From: an uncultured Lachnobacterium sp.
GTDB taxonomy: Bacteria > Bacillota > Clostridia > Lachnospirales > Lachnospiraceae
Direction: 5' to 3'
Length of the DNA stretch: 38,100 nt
Assembly: GCA_900549895.1 (NCBI GenBank)
Contig: URQG01000002.1
Coordinates: forward strand, 1 to 38,100
Under the pieces are notes generated by a model. It saw only the letters and a program-made list of their open reading frames with translations. It ran no database searches and was not told the origin of the DNA. The position numbers were made by a program, and so were the translations under genes. Position 1 is the first letter of the stretch. Each line of letters begins with the position of its first letter. This document shows, piece after piece, positions 1 through 7,938 of this stretch.

Positions 1-29
1 ATATAAAGCAAACGGAGGATACATATCCC

Positions 30-1106
30 ATGGGAAAAAGCAAAAAAATTGTCATGACCGGAGGCGGTACAGCCGGTCACGTTACGCCGAATATCGCATT
101 AATGCCGGCTTTACAACAGGCCGGTTATGAAATTACTTACATCGGTTCCTACAATGGAATGGAAAAAGAACTCATTGAAGCACAGAATATTCCTTATATT
201 GGAATTTCTTCCGGCAAACTCCGCCGCTACTTCGATTGGAAAAACTTCTCAGATCCATTCAAGGTATTAAAAGGATACGGTCAGGCAATCTCTCTTCTGA
301 AGAAGATCAAGCCGGACGTTGTGTTCTCAAAAGGAGGATTCGTATCCGTACCGGTCGTCCTCGCTGCCAAACATTGTCATATTCCGGCAATCATTCATGA
401 ATCCGACATCACTCCGGGTCTTGCAAACCGTATTGCCATCAGGGGCGCAAAGAAAGTATGTTGCAACTTCCCGGAAACAATGAAATATCTTCCGGCTGAT
501 AAAGCTATCCTGACCGGTTCTCCGATCCGTCGTGAATTATTTTCCGGCGATGCCGAATCCGCTGTCCGGTACTGCGGATTCCCGAATCGTAACAAGCCGG
601 TTCTGCTCATTGTCGGAGGAAGTTCCGGCTCCAAAGTAATCAACGATGCTGTGCGCAAGGTTCTTCCGGAACTGTTGGAGAAATTCTACATCATTCATTT
701 ATGCGGCAAGGGAAATCTTGATGAGCATTTGAAGGGTGTGATCGGATACGCACAGTTCGAATACGCAAGTGCAGAGTTGACAGATATGTTCGCTTTAGCA
801 GATATGGCAATCTCTCGTGCCGGAGCCAATGCAATCTGCGAATTACTGGCACTCCACAAACCGAACATTCTGATTCCGCTCTCTGCTGCGGCAAGCCGCG
901 GCGATCAGATTTTGAATGCAAAATCCTTTGAGAAACAGGGATTCTCCTATGTTCTCGAAGAAGAACAGCTCACAGAACAGACTCTGCTCTCCGCAGTAGA
1001 CGAAGTATTCAACAATCGTGATAAATATGTAAAAGCAATGGCAGAAAGCGGCCAGATGGATTCGATCGGTACGATCGTTAAACTGATTGAAAGCCAGACG
1101 AAATAA
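30..1106 (+). CDS. murG: MurG, lipid II-forming GlcNAc transferase
   Basis: The 358-residue product matches UDP-GlcNAc:undecaprenyl-pyrophosphoryl-MurNAc-pentapeptide GlcNAc transferase, which turns lipid I into lipid II on the inner face of the membrane. The N-terminal GGGTAGHVTP loop is the GT28 lipid-binding signature. HESDITPGLANR (about residues 125-136) is the clostridial form of the HEQN region. GGSSGS near residue 197 and SRAGANAICELLAL near 263 form the UDP-GlcNAc side, followed by the SRGDQ..NA motif. Length is normal for the family. The ATG follows AACGGAGGAT at 12-20. Its 3' neighbour is convergent and separated by a hairpin; anything upstream lies off the window. Function is confident from motifs. 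Confidence 0.95.
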   Translation: MGKSKKIVMTGGGTAGHVTPNIALMPALQQAGYEITYIGSYNGMEKELIEAQNIPYIGISSGKLRRYFDWKNFSDPFKVLKGYGQAISLLKKIKPDVVFSKGGFVSVPVVLAAKHCHIPAIIHESDITPGLANRIAIRGAKKVCCNFPETMKYLPADKAILTGSPIRRELFSGDAESAVRYCGFPNRNKPVLLIVGGSSGSKVINDAVRKVLPELLEKFYIIHLCGKGNLDEHLKGVIGYAQFEYASAELTDMFALADMAISRAGANAICELLALHKPNILIPLSAAASRGDQILNAKSFEKQGFSYVLEEEQLTEQTLLSAVDEVFNNRDKYVKAMAESGQMDSIGTIVKLIESQTK

Positions 1107-1137
1107 AACGATTTGTAAATATGTGACACTTAATTTT

Positions 1138-1175
1138 AAGAGGGTGATGCGTTGTCTGCATCACCCTCTTATTTT
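1138..1175 (+). terminator. Intrinsic terminator after murG
   Basis: A perfect 13-bp inverted repeat (AAGAGGGTGATGC, 7-nt loop, then its complement, 1138-1170) is followed by ATTTTAC on the plus strand. It lies between convergent murG and the HIT gene. On the minus strand the flank is A-rich rather than T-rich, so it best serves murG, although the hairpin could also slow transcription from the other side. Confidence 0.85.
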
Positions 1176-1584
1176 ACATCTTCATCTTGTCGCAGATTTC
1201 TTTGAACTCATCGTCGGAAAGTGTGAGGTGCGGATGCTCCTGCACCGCCGGATCCGATGCATATCTTGGAATCAGATGCATATGGAAATGGAATACCGTC
1301 TGACCGGCAACCTCACCATTATTCTGAACAAGATTATATCCATCACATCCGAGAACTTCGGTCTCATGTGTGATTACTTTCTTGGCAAGTTTCGCAGCTT
1401 TACCGAGAACCTCTTCATCGATTTCATAAATATTTGCATAATGCTGCTTCGGCAGAATTAATGCATGTCCCTTTGACTCCGGTGCAGCGTCTAAGATTAC
1501 GCGGAAATCCTCATCCTCATATACCGTATTGGTTGGAATATCTCCATTTGCCAGTTTACAGAAAATACAATTGTCATCTCTCAT
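1174..1584 (-). CDS. HIT (histidine triad) family nucleotide hydrolase
   Basis: The 136-residue product is a Hint-type histidine triad protein. It carries the signature HFHMHLIP near residues 99-106 and an N-terminal CIFCK segment (residues 6-10), the CxxC typical of bacterial HIT proteins that may bind zinc. The family hydrolyses nucleoside phosphoramidates and related nucleotide conjugates in the cytoplasm; the physiological substrate cannot be read from sequence. The ATG is preceded by TAGGAGGCTATAAAA. It is the last gene of a three-gene minus-strand operon (rhomboid, flavodoxin-SCP2, HIT) with 28 bp to its upstream neighbour. It converges on murG. Confidence 0.93.
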   Translation of the reverse strand: MRDDNCIFCKLANGDIPTNTVYEDEDFRVILDAAPESKGHALILPKQHYANIYEIDEEVLGKAAKLAKKVITHETEVLGCDGYNLVQNNGEVAGQTVFHFHMHLIPRYASDPAVQEHPHLTLSDDEFKEICDKMKM

Positions 1585-1612
1585 TTTTATAGCCTCCTAC
1601 TTATGTGTTTAT

Positions 1613-2602
1613 CTAAAATACAAATATCTGATCTAACATACGAAGTGTCTTAAAATTTCCCTTCGCCGTCATCTCTCCGGTCATAAAAGCTCTCTGGAAC
1701 GTCATCCGCCCGTCAATGATCGACTGCATGACATCGTTACTCATTTTCGCCACAACATCCGCATTCTCCTCATCTCCGGAATGAATCTCCAGATTCTTAT
1801 TATCCACAGAAACATACAACGGATTACGTGATCCTTCTATAATGAATGAATAGGTCGCCTGAAAATCATCTACCGGAATAAAATGACTCTCCAGCGTTTT
1901 TGCATACGGTACCTCATCTGGGTTCTGTGCCTGTCCAAGCATATCTTTAAACATGGACGCAAGTTCCTCGATGTCTTCCTTCTGCTGCTTCACATATGTA
2001 TCATCCGATACATATTTCGAAAGCTGCTCACTCTCCTGCGGAGTCAGATTCAACTGCTGCGTGCGAAGTACACTTCTCTTGACCGCCTGATTGCTGGTCG
2101 GCAGACTCTTAATCTTCTGTGAGATCGTGCGATACAGATTCTCCGCCTTTTTCTCAATGATCAGATTGTACTCCTGATTCATCTGAAAGGTTACAAGATC
2201 CTCCACATATCCGCACAATCCCGCACATGGAGGACCACCTAAAATCTCCCACGCATTGGACAATGTCAGTTCTCCTTCACGCTCTCCGTATGTCGTTGAC
2301 ATCACAATCGGCTGCATATAAGTCGTGCCGATCTTCTCCTTGTCTCCATATAACCAGCATGCATCCAGGAACTGCTGCATATAACCACCGATGCCAAGCC
2401 ATTCTACTGTCGTTGCAAGAATGATTCCATCCGCATCACGAAATGTCTGTGGCAAAGTCGCAATCTCATTCTTATGCTCATATATATTGTATCGCTCAAT
2501 GGAAACACGAAGTTCTCGCAAAACGTCTTCCATTCTGCTTAAAACATACAATGTCGGATCGTCGAGTAAACCTCTTCCACCATAGTAGATATTGATCTTC
2601 AT
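1613..2602 (-). CDS. Flavodoxin-fold NAD(P)H oxidoreductase fused to an SCP2-like domain
   Basis: The 329-residue protein looks bipartite. Residues 1 to about 180 resemble the NADPH-dependent FMN reductase/flavodoxin fold: a beta-strand start MKINIYYGGRG, then ADGIILATTVEWLGIGGYMQ, the flavin-contact loop type, and a GGPPCAGLCGY loop. The C-terminal 100 residues (DVVAKMSNDVMQSIIDG followed by MTGEMTAKGNF) resemble the SCP2 sterol-carrier fold, a hydrophobic-ligand pocket. The middle, about 180-230, is helical and charged. The ATG follows AAGGAGAATGACAG. It lies 26 bp downstream of the rhomboid gene in the same operon. Substrate and redox partner are unknown; the domain call is from family knowledge without a search. 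Confidence 0.72.
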   Translation of the reverse strand: MKINIYYGGRGLLDDPTLYVLSRMEDVLRELRVSIERYNIYEHKNEIATLPQTFRDADGIILATTVEWLGIGGYMQQFLDACWLYGDKEKIGTTYMQPIVMSTTYGEREGELTLSNAWEILGGPPCAGLCGYVEDLVTFQMNQEYNLIIEKKAENLYRTISQKIKSLPTSNQAVKRSVLRTQQLNLTPQESEQLSKYVSDDTYVKQQKEDIEELASMFKDMLGQAQNPDEVPYAKTLESHFIPVDDFQATYSFIIEGSRNPLYVSVDNKNLEIHSGDEENADVVAKMSNDVMQSIIDGRMTFQRAFMTGEMTAKGNFKTLRMLDQIFVF

Positions 2603-2628
2603 CTGTCATTCTCCTTACTCATCAACTA

Positions 2629-3258
2629 CTAATTAGTATATGGATTTTCGTCCTCAAAATCAATATATTTAGGCTTTTTCCGATAGAGAAGAATTCCCAT
2701 CAGAAATCCCATGATCAAACCTCCGACGTGTCCCCAATTATCCACGCCTCCGCTATGAATTCCATAATACAGACTGATCACGATCATAAAGAGAAGCCCC
2801 TTACCGGTCAGCGTCTCATACCTTCCTTTATGTACGATTACAATCCATAATAAGGCTCCGATGATTCCAAATATTGCGCCCGATGCACCTGCTGCTACCG
2901 CATAATCGCCACTGTGCAGCATCTGCAGATATGAAAGCGTGCTTCCACCAATTCCGGCGATCAGGTATAAAATCAGATACTTCACATGACCAAGCGCATC
3001 CTCAAGAATAATTCCCGCACAGACCAGTATCAGCATATTATTCAGTATATGATCAAATCCGAAATGCATAAACGTTGCAGTCAGGAGACGCCAATATTGC
3101 CCCTGCTCCAAAATATACGGCGGCCATACAGCTCCCATACTTGCCATAAATTCAGAATTCTGCGTATCTCCCATAATCTCAAGGATTACAAATACGATAC
3201 AGTTGATTGCCACCAGTGCAAATGTAATATATGCCTTATTTATCCACTTCGGTCTCAT
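2629..3258 (-). CDS. Rhomboid family intramembrane serine protease
   Basis: The 209-residue protein has six hydrophobic segments and all rhomboid signatures. HFGFDHILNNM (residues 65-75) matches the HxxxxHxxxN motif of TM2. GASGAIFG (124-131) places the nucleophile at S126, and WGHVGGLIMG places the base at H177. Rhomboids cleave transmembrane helices near the membrane surface; the substrate here is unknown. The C-terminus is a short charged tail. The ATG is preceded by AAAAGGAAATAATT. It is the first gene of the rhomboid/flavodoxin/HIT operon, behind a candidate extended -10 promoter. It lies just downstream of the Tad operon's last gene, so some read-through is possible. Confidence 0.93.
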   Translation of the reverse strand: MRPKWINKAYITFALVAINCIVFVILEIMGDTQNSEFMASMGAVWPPYILEQGQYWRLLTATFMHFGFDHILNNMLILVCAGIILEDALGHVKYLILYLIAGIGGSTLSYLQMLHSGDYAVAAGASGAIFGIIGALLWIVIVHKGRYETLTGKGLLFMIVISLYYGIHSGGVDNWGHVGGLIMGFLMGILLYRKKPKYIDFEDENPYTN

Positions 3259-3316
3259 AATTATTTCCTTTTATCCACTTCATCATCCGGGTTGCATCAT
3301 GCACTTCTTAGGTGAT

Positions 3317-3325
3317 ATTATAACA
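3317..3325 (-). promoter_or_regulatory. Candidate extended -10 promoter for the rhomboid operon
   Basis: On the minus strand this reads TGTTATAAT, a perfect -10 with an upstream TG, about 59 bp before the rhomboid ATG. No good -35 is visible 16-18 bp upstream, consistent with an extended -10 promoter but also with chance. I see no terminator between the FHA gene (ends 3333) and this site. Confidence 0.45.
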
Positions 3326-3332
3326 TACTTCC

Positions 3333-4613
3333 TTAACAGAATCGATATCGAATGTCCGCAAACTGTACGATATCATTGAGGTCCAGTTTCCTCTGCTCCT
3401 TGTAGGCAAGCGGCTCCTCATTGATAAAAGTTCCGTTTGTTGAGTTTAAATCTTCTATATAAAAGCCATCGTCCTCCTTGTGGATTCTTGCATGAAACCG
3501 GCTGATGGTTTCTCTGTTGATACTGATATCTGCATCACTTGCGTACCCAATGCATATCGATTCTTCCCGAAGCTGAATATCCGAAAGTTCCTCGCTTCCC
3601 ATATATCGAAGTTCTCCTCTCACCAGCCCATCAAAACCGGTAAGGCATACGGTTGGATGAATTACCGGCATCGGTTCATGCTCTATCTCCATTACGTCAT
3701 CCGGATACACGATTTCCTGCCTGTATTCCGGCTTCTTTGTCGTCTGCGGATGATTCACCTCCTGAACAATTCCCCACTCTGTAAGTTTCCTCTTAATGAA
3801 ATCCCGTACGTTAGGTTTTTCTTCCATCCTGATACCTATTGTTTTCTTTTTTCCTATTTTTCTCGTCGCTTTATCCGTAAGTTCTCCTTCTCTCTTTGTT
3901 CCCGGGATCTTGGTATTGCTTTTCCCGGTAGTCTTTACCGGCAAATCCTCTGTATCCACCGAATCAAAGACTTCCCGATCCTGCGCACAATAACCGCTGC
4001 CGATTTCCTGACGCCTCCCTGTTTTTTCAGTAGACGGATAATCCCATAAACTGACCTCTTTACCCTCGCTCTTTTCTCTAAGAAGCATACTTCGTATATC
4101 TGCAATCTGATACCCCTCTTCCAAGGTCTGCTCATAAATGCGATACACTGTACGAACAGCCTGTGCATCCTTATGATCCACCTTTTTCATCAGATACTCC
4201 ATCAGAATCTGAAATTCCTGCTCAACCGTCTGATTTCCGCCGGGATATAACGTAAACGAAAACTCTCTGCTTGCATGATTTACAAATACAAGTTCAGGAT
4301 CCAGCATAAGACAATTGGCACATATTAAATTCCATTCCAACCGTTCCATCAATCCACAGATACTGATGATCAGCTGTTCGACAAAATCAATTTTTATTTC
4401 TCTTTCTCTGCAGTATGTATCCAGTGATTGCTTTCCGGATATGTTGTACCAATATTGTCCGCCACCATCTACATATGCTTTTTCAACCGGAAGCGCCCCG
4501 GGCAATCTCCTGCGCAGCATGAAACGTTCATCAATTCCCGGCTCCGATCCTGCCGGAATTTTCATAAAACTTCCCGTCATATTCCGTTCATACACAATTT
4601 CCCGATTAATCAT
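3333..4613 (-). CDS. FHA-domain protein (DUF6382-like N-terminus), last gene of Tad operon
   Basis: The 426-residue product ends in a forkhead-associated domain (about the last 90 residues). It has IGYASDADISINRETISR followed by FHARIH, then LNSTNGTFINEEPL. The SRxH and NxTNG phosphothreonine-binding elements are intact, while the usual GR is GY. Residues 1 to about 170 look like the DUF6382-type domain often found before FHA domains in clostridia (from memory). A long charged, probably disordered linker lies between. I chose ATG 4613 over GTG 4619 because AAGGAG ends 7 nt before 4613. The start overlaps the upstream pseudopilin by 8 bp, suggesting translational coupling. Its place in the pilus operon and the kinase at 16.4 kb suggest a phospho-reader role for Tad assembly (inference). 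Confidence 0.8.
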   Translation of the reverse strand: MINREIVYERNMTGSFMKIPAGSEPGIDERFMLRRRLPGALPVEKAYVDGGGQYWYNISGKQSLDTYCREREIKIDFVEQLIISICGLMERLEWNLICANCLMLDPELVFVNHASREFSFTLYPGGNQTVEQEFQILMEYLMKKVDHKDAQAVRTVYRIYEQTLEEGYQIADIRSMLLREKSEGKEVSLWDYPSTEKTGRRQEIGSGYCAQDREVFDSVDTEDLPVKTTGKSNTKIPGTKREGELTDKATRKIGKKKTIGIRMEEKPNVRDFIKRKLTEWGIVQEVNHPQTTKKPEYRQEIVYPDDVMEIEHEPMPVIHPTVCLTGFDGLVRGELRYMGSEELSDIQLREESICIGYASDADISINRETISRFHARIHKEDDGFYIEDLNSTNGTFINEEPLAYKEQRKLDLNDIVQFADIRYRFC

Positions 4614-4839
4614 CAACACTCTCCTTCAACGCCTGATAATCATAAAATTCCTTCACTTCCCACATCTCACACACTGCCTCATGCTCATTCTGTTGCTGCA
4701 CTTCCTCATAACACCCAATTCCCATACGCATTGCGATCACCATTGCACCGATCAGAAGCGGAACCATAAAAGAAGCTTCCACGGTATAACCAGCCTTACA
4801 CTCTCGCAAAATCCATTTCCGGATTATCTTACCAACCAT
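4606..4839 (-). CDS. Small TadE-like pseudopilin
   Basis: The 77-residue product has a basic start, then KAGYTVEASFMVPLLIGAM leading into one hydrophobic helix and a hydrophilic tail. This is the class III prepilin-like signature (G before [YF]TVEA, Glu at +5) that Tad prepilin peptidases process. A longer frame runs up to 5031, but it would overlap the upstream peptidase gene. ATG 4839 has AAGGAG 9 nt upstream and is preferred. Alternatives at 4869 and 4878 have weaker sites. It lies 56 bp after the second prepilin peptidase and overlaps the FHA gene by 8 bp. It is probably a minor pilin; the exact subfamily is unsure. Confidence 0.72.
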   Translation of the reverse strand: MVGKIIRKWILRECKAGYTVEASFMVPLLIGAMVIAMRMGIGCYEEVQQQNEHEAVCEMWEVKEFYDYQALKESVDD

Positions 4840-4895
4840 TTTATATTGCTCCTTATTCCTTGTTTGCATGTAGACCATCCCTGCCTTCTTCCATA

Positions 4896-5336
4896 TCAAA
4901 CAAGGCATAGCATTACTACATACCCTGCAAAAATAAACGGAACCATCGGCAACTCGAATTTTTTGGATTTTCTTATTACAACCAACAATACAAGTGCCAC
5001 CAATCCGGCAATGAAAAACGCAAGCAAGCACACGTCAACCAATTCTATTGCATTAAGATACCACCCCATAACGAGAATAAGCAGTGCATCTCCCATACCA
5101 ATCTGTTCTCTTGTTGCCCATGCCAATAGCACAAACACAACACCCGGAACAAAACGAAGCAGAAATGATACGCAAAGTACTTCTGCATCGGCAATCGTAA
5201 ATATCAAGCCAACGATTCCCAAACCAATCAGCCACAATCTCTTTATCCCCTTTTTCCGAATGTCTTCTACACTCATAATACCCAATCCCGCTAATAACAC
5301 GATTTCCTTTATGACCATCCATGCCTTCTCATTCAT
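4896..5336 (-). CDS. Second Tad-type prepilin peptidase (A24 family)
   Basis: The 146-residue polytopic membrane protein carries both aspartates of the A24 aspartic peptidase family: D25 in SVEDIRKKGI and D83 in IGMGDALL (GxGD motif). It lacks the N-terminal methylase domain, as in TadV/CpaA enzymes. Its ATG overlaps the stop of the upstream TadE-like gene as ATGA, so translation is probably coupled. The operon also starts with another A24 peptidase (12174-12704), so there are two candidate processing enzymes for three different pilin-like substrates. A division of labour between them is my inference. Confidence 0.88.
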   Translation of the reverse strand: MNEKAWMVIKEIVLLAGLGIMSVEDIRKKGIKRLWLIGLGIVGLIFTIADAEVLCVSFLLRFVPGVVFVLLAWATREQIGMGDALLILVMGWYLNAIELVDVCLLAFFIAGLVALVLLVVIRKSKKFELPMVPFIFAGYVVMLCLV

Positions 5337-6172
5337 TCTTTTTTATCTCCACACTTTGAACAGGCTCCCATGCCATTTACTTCTGATATTGGAACCAGAT
5401 ATACGCTTCTCTTTAATCCGCTACAGGAAAGTGTTGCATGATAACAAGTTCCGTAATCTGTGATAAATACCTGTCCCAGCTTCAACTTTTTTGCCACGCA
5501 CTGATCGCACCCGTTGTATTTATGTTCACTTCGATTGCGCAAAGCCCCAATTTGCGCGTAATCCACCGCTCGAATGGATAGATCCAGATAACTGCAATTT
5601 CGACTGCAATGATATACCATTCCATGCTCCGTGACATAAACATAATCGGTATTCATCCACAGCTCACGATCTCCGATCCACTTTCTGCTTGTACTATATT
5701 GTGTGATGCGTATACCCCTTACCGCGAAAAATGCAACCGGAAGTTTTATTTCATAATCTGCCCTAAGCTTAATTTCAGATCCATCCATTTCCGATAATAG
5801 AAGCGATATCCCGCCCGAATGGTCTGCCACATAACGCTGATACTCTTTATGCTGTTGTAATTCCTTACGGCATAACGCCTCTGCAGTAACAAACAACACC
5901 GAAGAAGACGTTGTCATCCCCGCCTGCGCAGCCGTTTTTCGACTTGCATAGGTAAGCGCTTCCTGCACTTGCGTCTGTACCTGGAGTACACGAAAGAAAA
6001 ATAATACAGATACAAAAAATGCAGCTGTAAGTGGCAAAATAACTGCCATTTCGAGGGTATAAGATCTCTTATAGCGGATGTGCAAAAATGCCTTTTTGCA
6101 GCAGCTTCCCTTTGTATACTCTGGGAGAGATTTATATTTGTTGAGGTTGCTTAACCGAATGCAAAAAGACAT
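5333..6172 (-). CDS. TadE-like pseudopilin with two H/C/CxxC surface modules
   Basis: The 279-residue protein has a basic leader, then RSYTLEMAVILPLTAAFFV (residues 36-54), a prepilin-like cleavage and helix region. An ectodomain of about 110 residues follows. The C-terminal 100 residues hold two related modules. Module one runs 177-225: TEHGMVYHCSRNCSYL, ending in CDQC. Module two runs 234-274: TDYGTCYHATLSCSGL, ending in CSKC. Each offers His, Cys and a CxxC pair (H188/C193/C222/C225 and H245/C250/C271/C274), like a small metal site. Similar YH...C..L...CxxC modules occur on other clostridial surface proteins and nucleases (from memory). AAAGGAGGATG lies upstream of the ATG, inside the end of the DUF5702-like gene. 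It is probably a minor pilin or tip protein. Confidence 0.75.
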   Translation of the reverse strand: MSFCIRLSNLNKYKSLPEYTKGSCCKKAFLHIRYKRSYTLEMAVILPLTAAFFVSVLFFFRVLQVQTQVQEALTYASRKTAAQAGMTTSSSVLFVTAEALCRKELQQHKEYQRYVADHSGGISLLLSEMDGSEIKLRADYEIKLPVAFFAVRGIRITQYSTSRKWIGDRELWMNTDYVYVTEHGMVYHCSRNCSYLDLSIRAVDYAQIGALRNRSEHKYNGCDQCVAKKLKLGQVFITDYGTCYHATLSCSGLKRSVYLVPISEVNGMGACSKCGDKKE

Positions 6173-6174
6173 TT

Positions 6175-7758
6175 TTACACATCCTCCTTTCCTTTAAAAT
6201 AACTGTAATTTGTGTAGTACATAATCCGATCAGCGTCCCGCGAATCCCGGATCATAGTAACAAAAACCATAAAAACCGGACGGTACTCATAGGTTGCCTG
6301 CACCCCCATCTCACAAACAACATGATCCATACGAAAGGATTCGTATCCGTCTATCATCCGTATGGTTGCCTCCTCCACGTCCATTGCACGCATCGCCAGA
6401 GTATTTCCGCTTTCAAAAAGAAGCAAAGACGCACCATACTGCTTATAATTTAGACCTCCGGCTTCGCATGACTTTGCCTTGCTCCATCCGGATAGCAGTG
6501 TAGGGAAATTCTCAATCGTAGAGGTCCATGTCGTTTCTCCTTTCACTAACGAAATCTTTCCTCCGTCCAATAAAGTCCGCACATCCAATACACTCTCAAC
6601 ATAAGCCCACGCAGCAAGTACCCCATACTTAACAGCTTCAATAATAGCCGGATTCACAGTCGCTCCCGCCAAAGTAACTGCAAGCGCCATCGCCTCTGAC
6701 TGCTTATCCGGCATCGCCATCAGGCTTGCCATATTTAACCCTTCCCGGAGCAACAACAGCCGATCAACCGTCACGCGAAGATTGTCTGCATCATTATCTT
6801 TTCCCCCAATAAGATATTCCATCTCATACTGTAGCGCATGGTCGGATATCGGCACCGTATAAGAAGACAGATAATTGCACACATACTGCGTAAACAATGT
6901 TTTATCGTACCAATCCTCTTCCACAGGAATTTCAGCAGTTCCTTGCATAAGCGTTCTTTTTGACACTCTCTTTTCGGTTGTAAATGCAGCTCCCGACAAA
7001 TGTGCCTCATCCGGCAGAACCATACTGAGAACTCCGCTTTTCTGCGCATCCGACACGATCGTCAAAGGATTGTCTGCATTCTTTTCCGTATCAGACAATG
7101 TGGCAGCTTTTACGGATTGGACAGGGACTCGCGATTCTGCCGACGCTTTACGCATACGTAACTTTTTCCCTTTCGAAGATACTTCGCTCTCCTTCTTGGC
7201 ATCCTCCAAAGCATCCAACGCTCCTCCAATTTTTTCGCCGACATCTCCAAATTGATCTTGCGAATCCTTAATACTCTCATAATTGTTATAGATTCCTTTT
7301 GCCAGCTCAAACGCTAAGTTTTCTTTCATATAGGCACTGACTGCCTGCTCAAACACCTTTCCTCCGCCATCCGTCATAAGCAGATACGAGCGAATCTCAA
7401 CATCTTCCATATCTGCATGAAACAGACTGATCCCGGACAATAATTCCTTCTTATAATGATCTCCGAGATTTTCCTGCGTCAGTTTCTGCATCTGTGCAGA
7501 ACGGTTGTTAAAAGAAATTTCTCCGTCAGAATTGGCGGCCGTCAATCCCAGCAAGTGATACTCCTCCCATAAGGGACTGCAGTAGTCAGTAAATACGGAC
7601 TCTAAGACCGACTCCGTATTCATTTGTATCACTTTCTTAAATTCTGTTCTTCTGGCACCTTCGATTAATGTAAACAGAAGTTGTGCGACCAACATGATGG
7701 CAAGCGCCGCAAAAACGGTGATGCTGCCTCTGTACCTTATCTGCCTCACGTCCTGCAA
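6175..7758 (-). CDS. DUF5702-like Tad-locus membrane-anchored protein
   Basis: The 527-residue protein begins with a short basic stretch and one hydrophobic helix (GSITVFAALAIMLVAQLLF), then a long mostly helical exported domain ending in TYEYRPVFMVFVTM. This resembles DUF5702 proteins found in clostridial Tad operons, and the N-terminus resembles TadG/TadE pseudopilins. No enzymatic motif is visible. Start is TTG at 7758, immediately after the TGA of the tiny Flp gene, with GGAAAGG five bases upstream. The next gene begins 2 bp after its stop. I suspect a structural or assembly role at the pilus base, from context only. Confidence 0.7.
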   Translation of the reverse strand: MQDVRQIRYRGSITVFAALAIMLVAQLLFTLIEGARRTEFKKVIQMNTESVLESVFTDYCSPLWEEYHLLGLTAANSDGEISFNNRSAQMQKLTQENLGDHYKKELLSGISLFHADMEDVEIRSYLLMTDGGGKVFEQAVSAYMKENLAFELAKGIYNNYESIKDSQDQFGDVGEKIGGALDALEDAKKESEVSSKGKKLRMRKASAESRVPVQSVKAATLSDTEKNADNPLTIVSDAQKSGVLSMVLPDEAHLSGAAFTTEKRVSKRTLMQGTAEIPVEEDWYDKTLFTQYVCNYLSSYTVPISDHALQYEMEYLIGGKDNDADNLRVTVDRLLLLREGLNMASLMAMPDKQSEAMALAVTLAGATVNPAIIEAVKYGVLAAWAYVESVLDVRTLLDGGKISLVKGETTWTSTIENFPTLLSGWSKAKSCEAGGLNYKQYGASLLLFESGNTLAMRAMDVEEATIRMIDGYESFRMDHVVCEMGVQATYEYRPVFMVFVTMIRDSRDADRIMYYTNYSYFKGKEDV

Positions 7759-7926
7759 TCAAACCTTTCCGGACTCATCCTTAATCTTGTCAAAAATATC
7801 ATTCACTGTTGTCGTCAAACGATTCTTAAAAATCAACACAAGTGCGATCAAAACGACAACGATCAAAACCATCTCTACCACCCCTACTCCGTCTTCATCT
7901 AATATAAAATTCTTAAATCTTAACAT
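7759..7926 (-). CDS. Flp1-like major pilin candidate (55 aa)
   Basis: This is a very short gene. It starts with ATG at 7926, with AAAGGAGAAATT just upstream, and stops with TGA at 7759-7761. The product begins MLRFKNFILDEDGVGVVEM and continues with one hydrophobic helix of about 15 residues, then KNRLTTT and a charged amphipathic tail. GVGVVEM with Glu at the +5-like position followed by a helix is the Flp pilin arrangement, close to the Flp1-like pilins of Gram-positive Tad loci. It lies between TadC (12 bp) and the DUF5702-like gene (0 bp). By size and position it is the likely main filament subunit. Confidence 0.85.
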   Translation of the reverse strand: MLRFKNFILDEDGVGVVEMVLIVVVLIALVLIFKNRLTTTVNDIFDKIKDESGKV

Positions 7927-7938
7927 AATTTCTCCTTT

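Noticed and set aside
3333..3400. Palindrome CGATATCG near the FHA stop codon as a terminator
   Set aside because: It is too short, lies within coding sequence and has no T-run after it.
4315..5463. Plus-strand open frame of 382 codons opposite the Tad operon
   Set aside because: It lies antisense to four well-supported genes, its product is low-complexity (rich in Ser, Thr, Ile, His) and it has no ribosome site.
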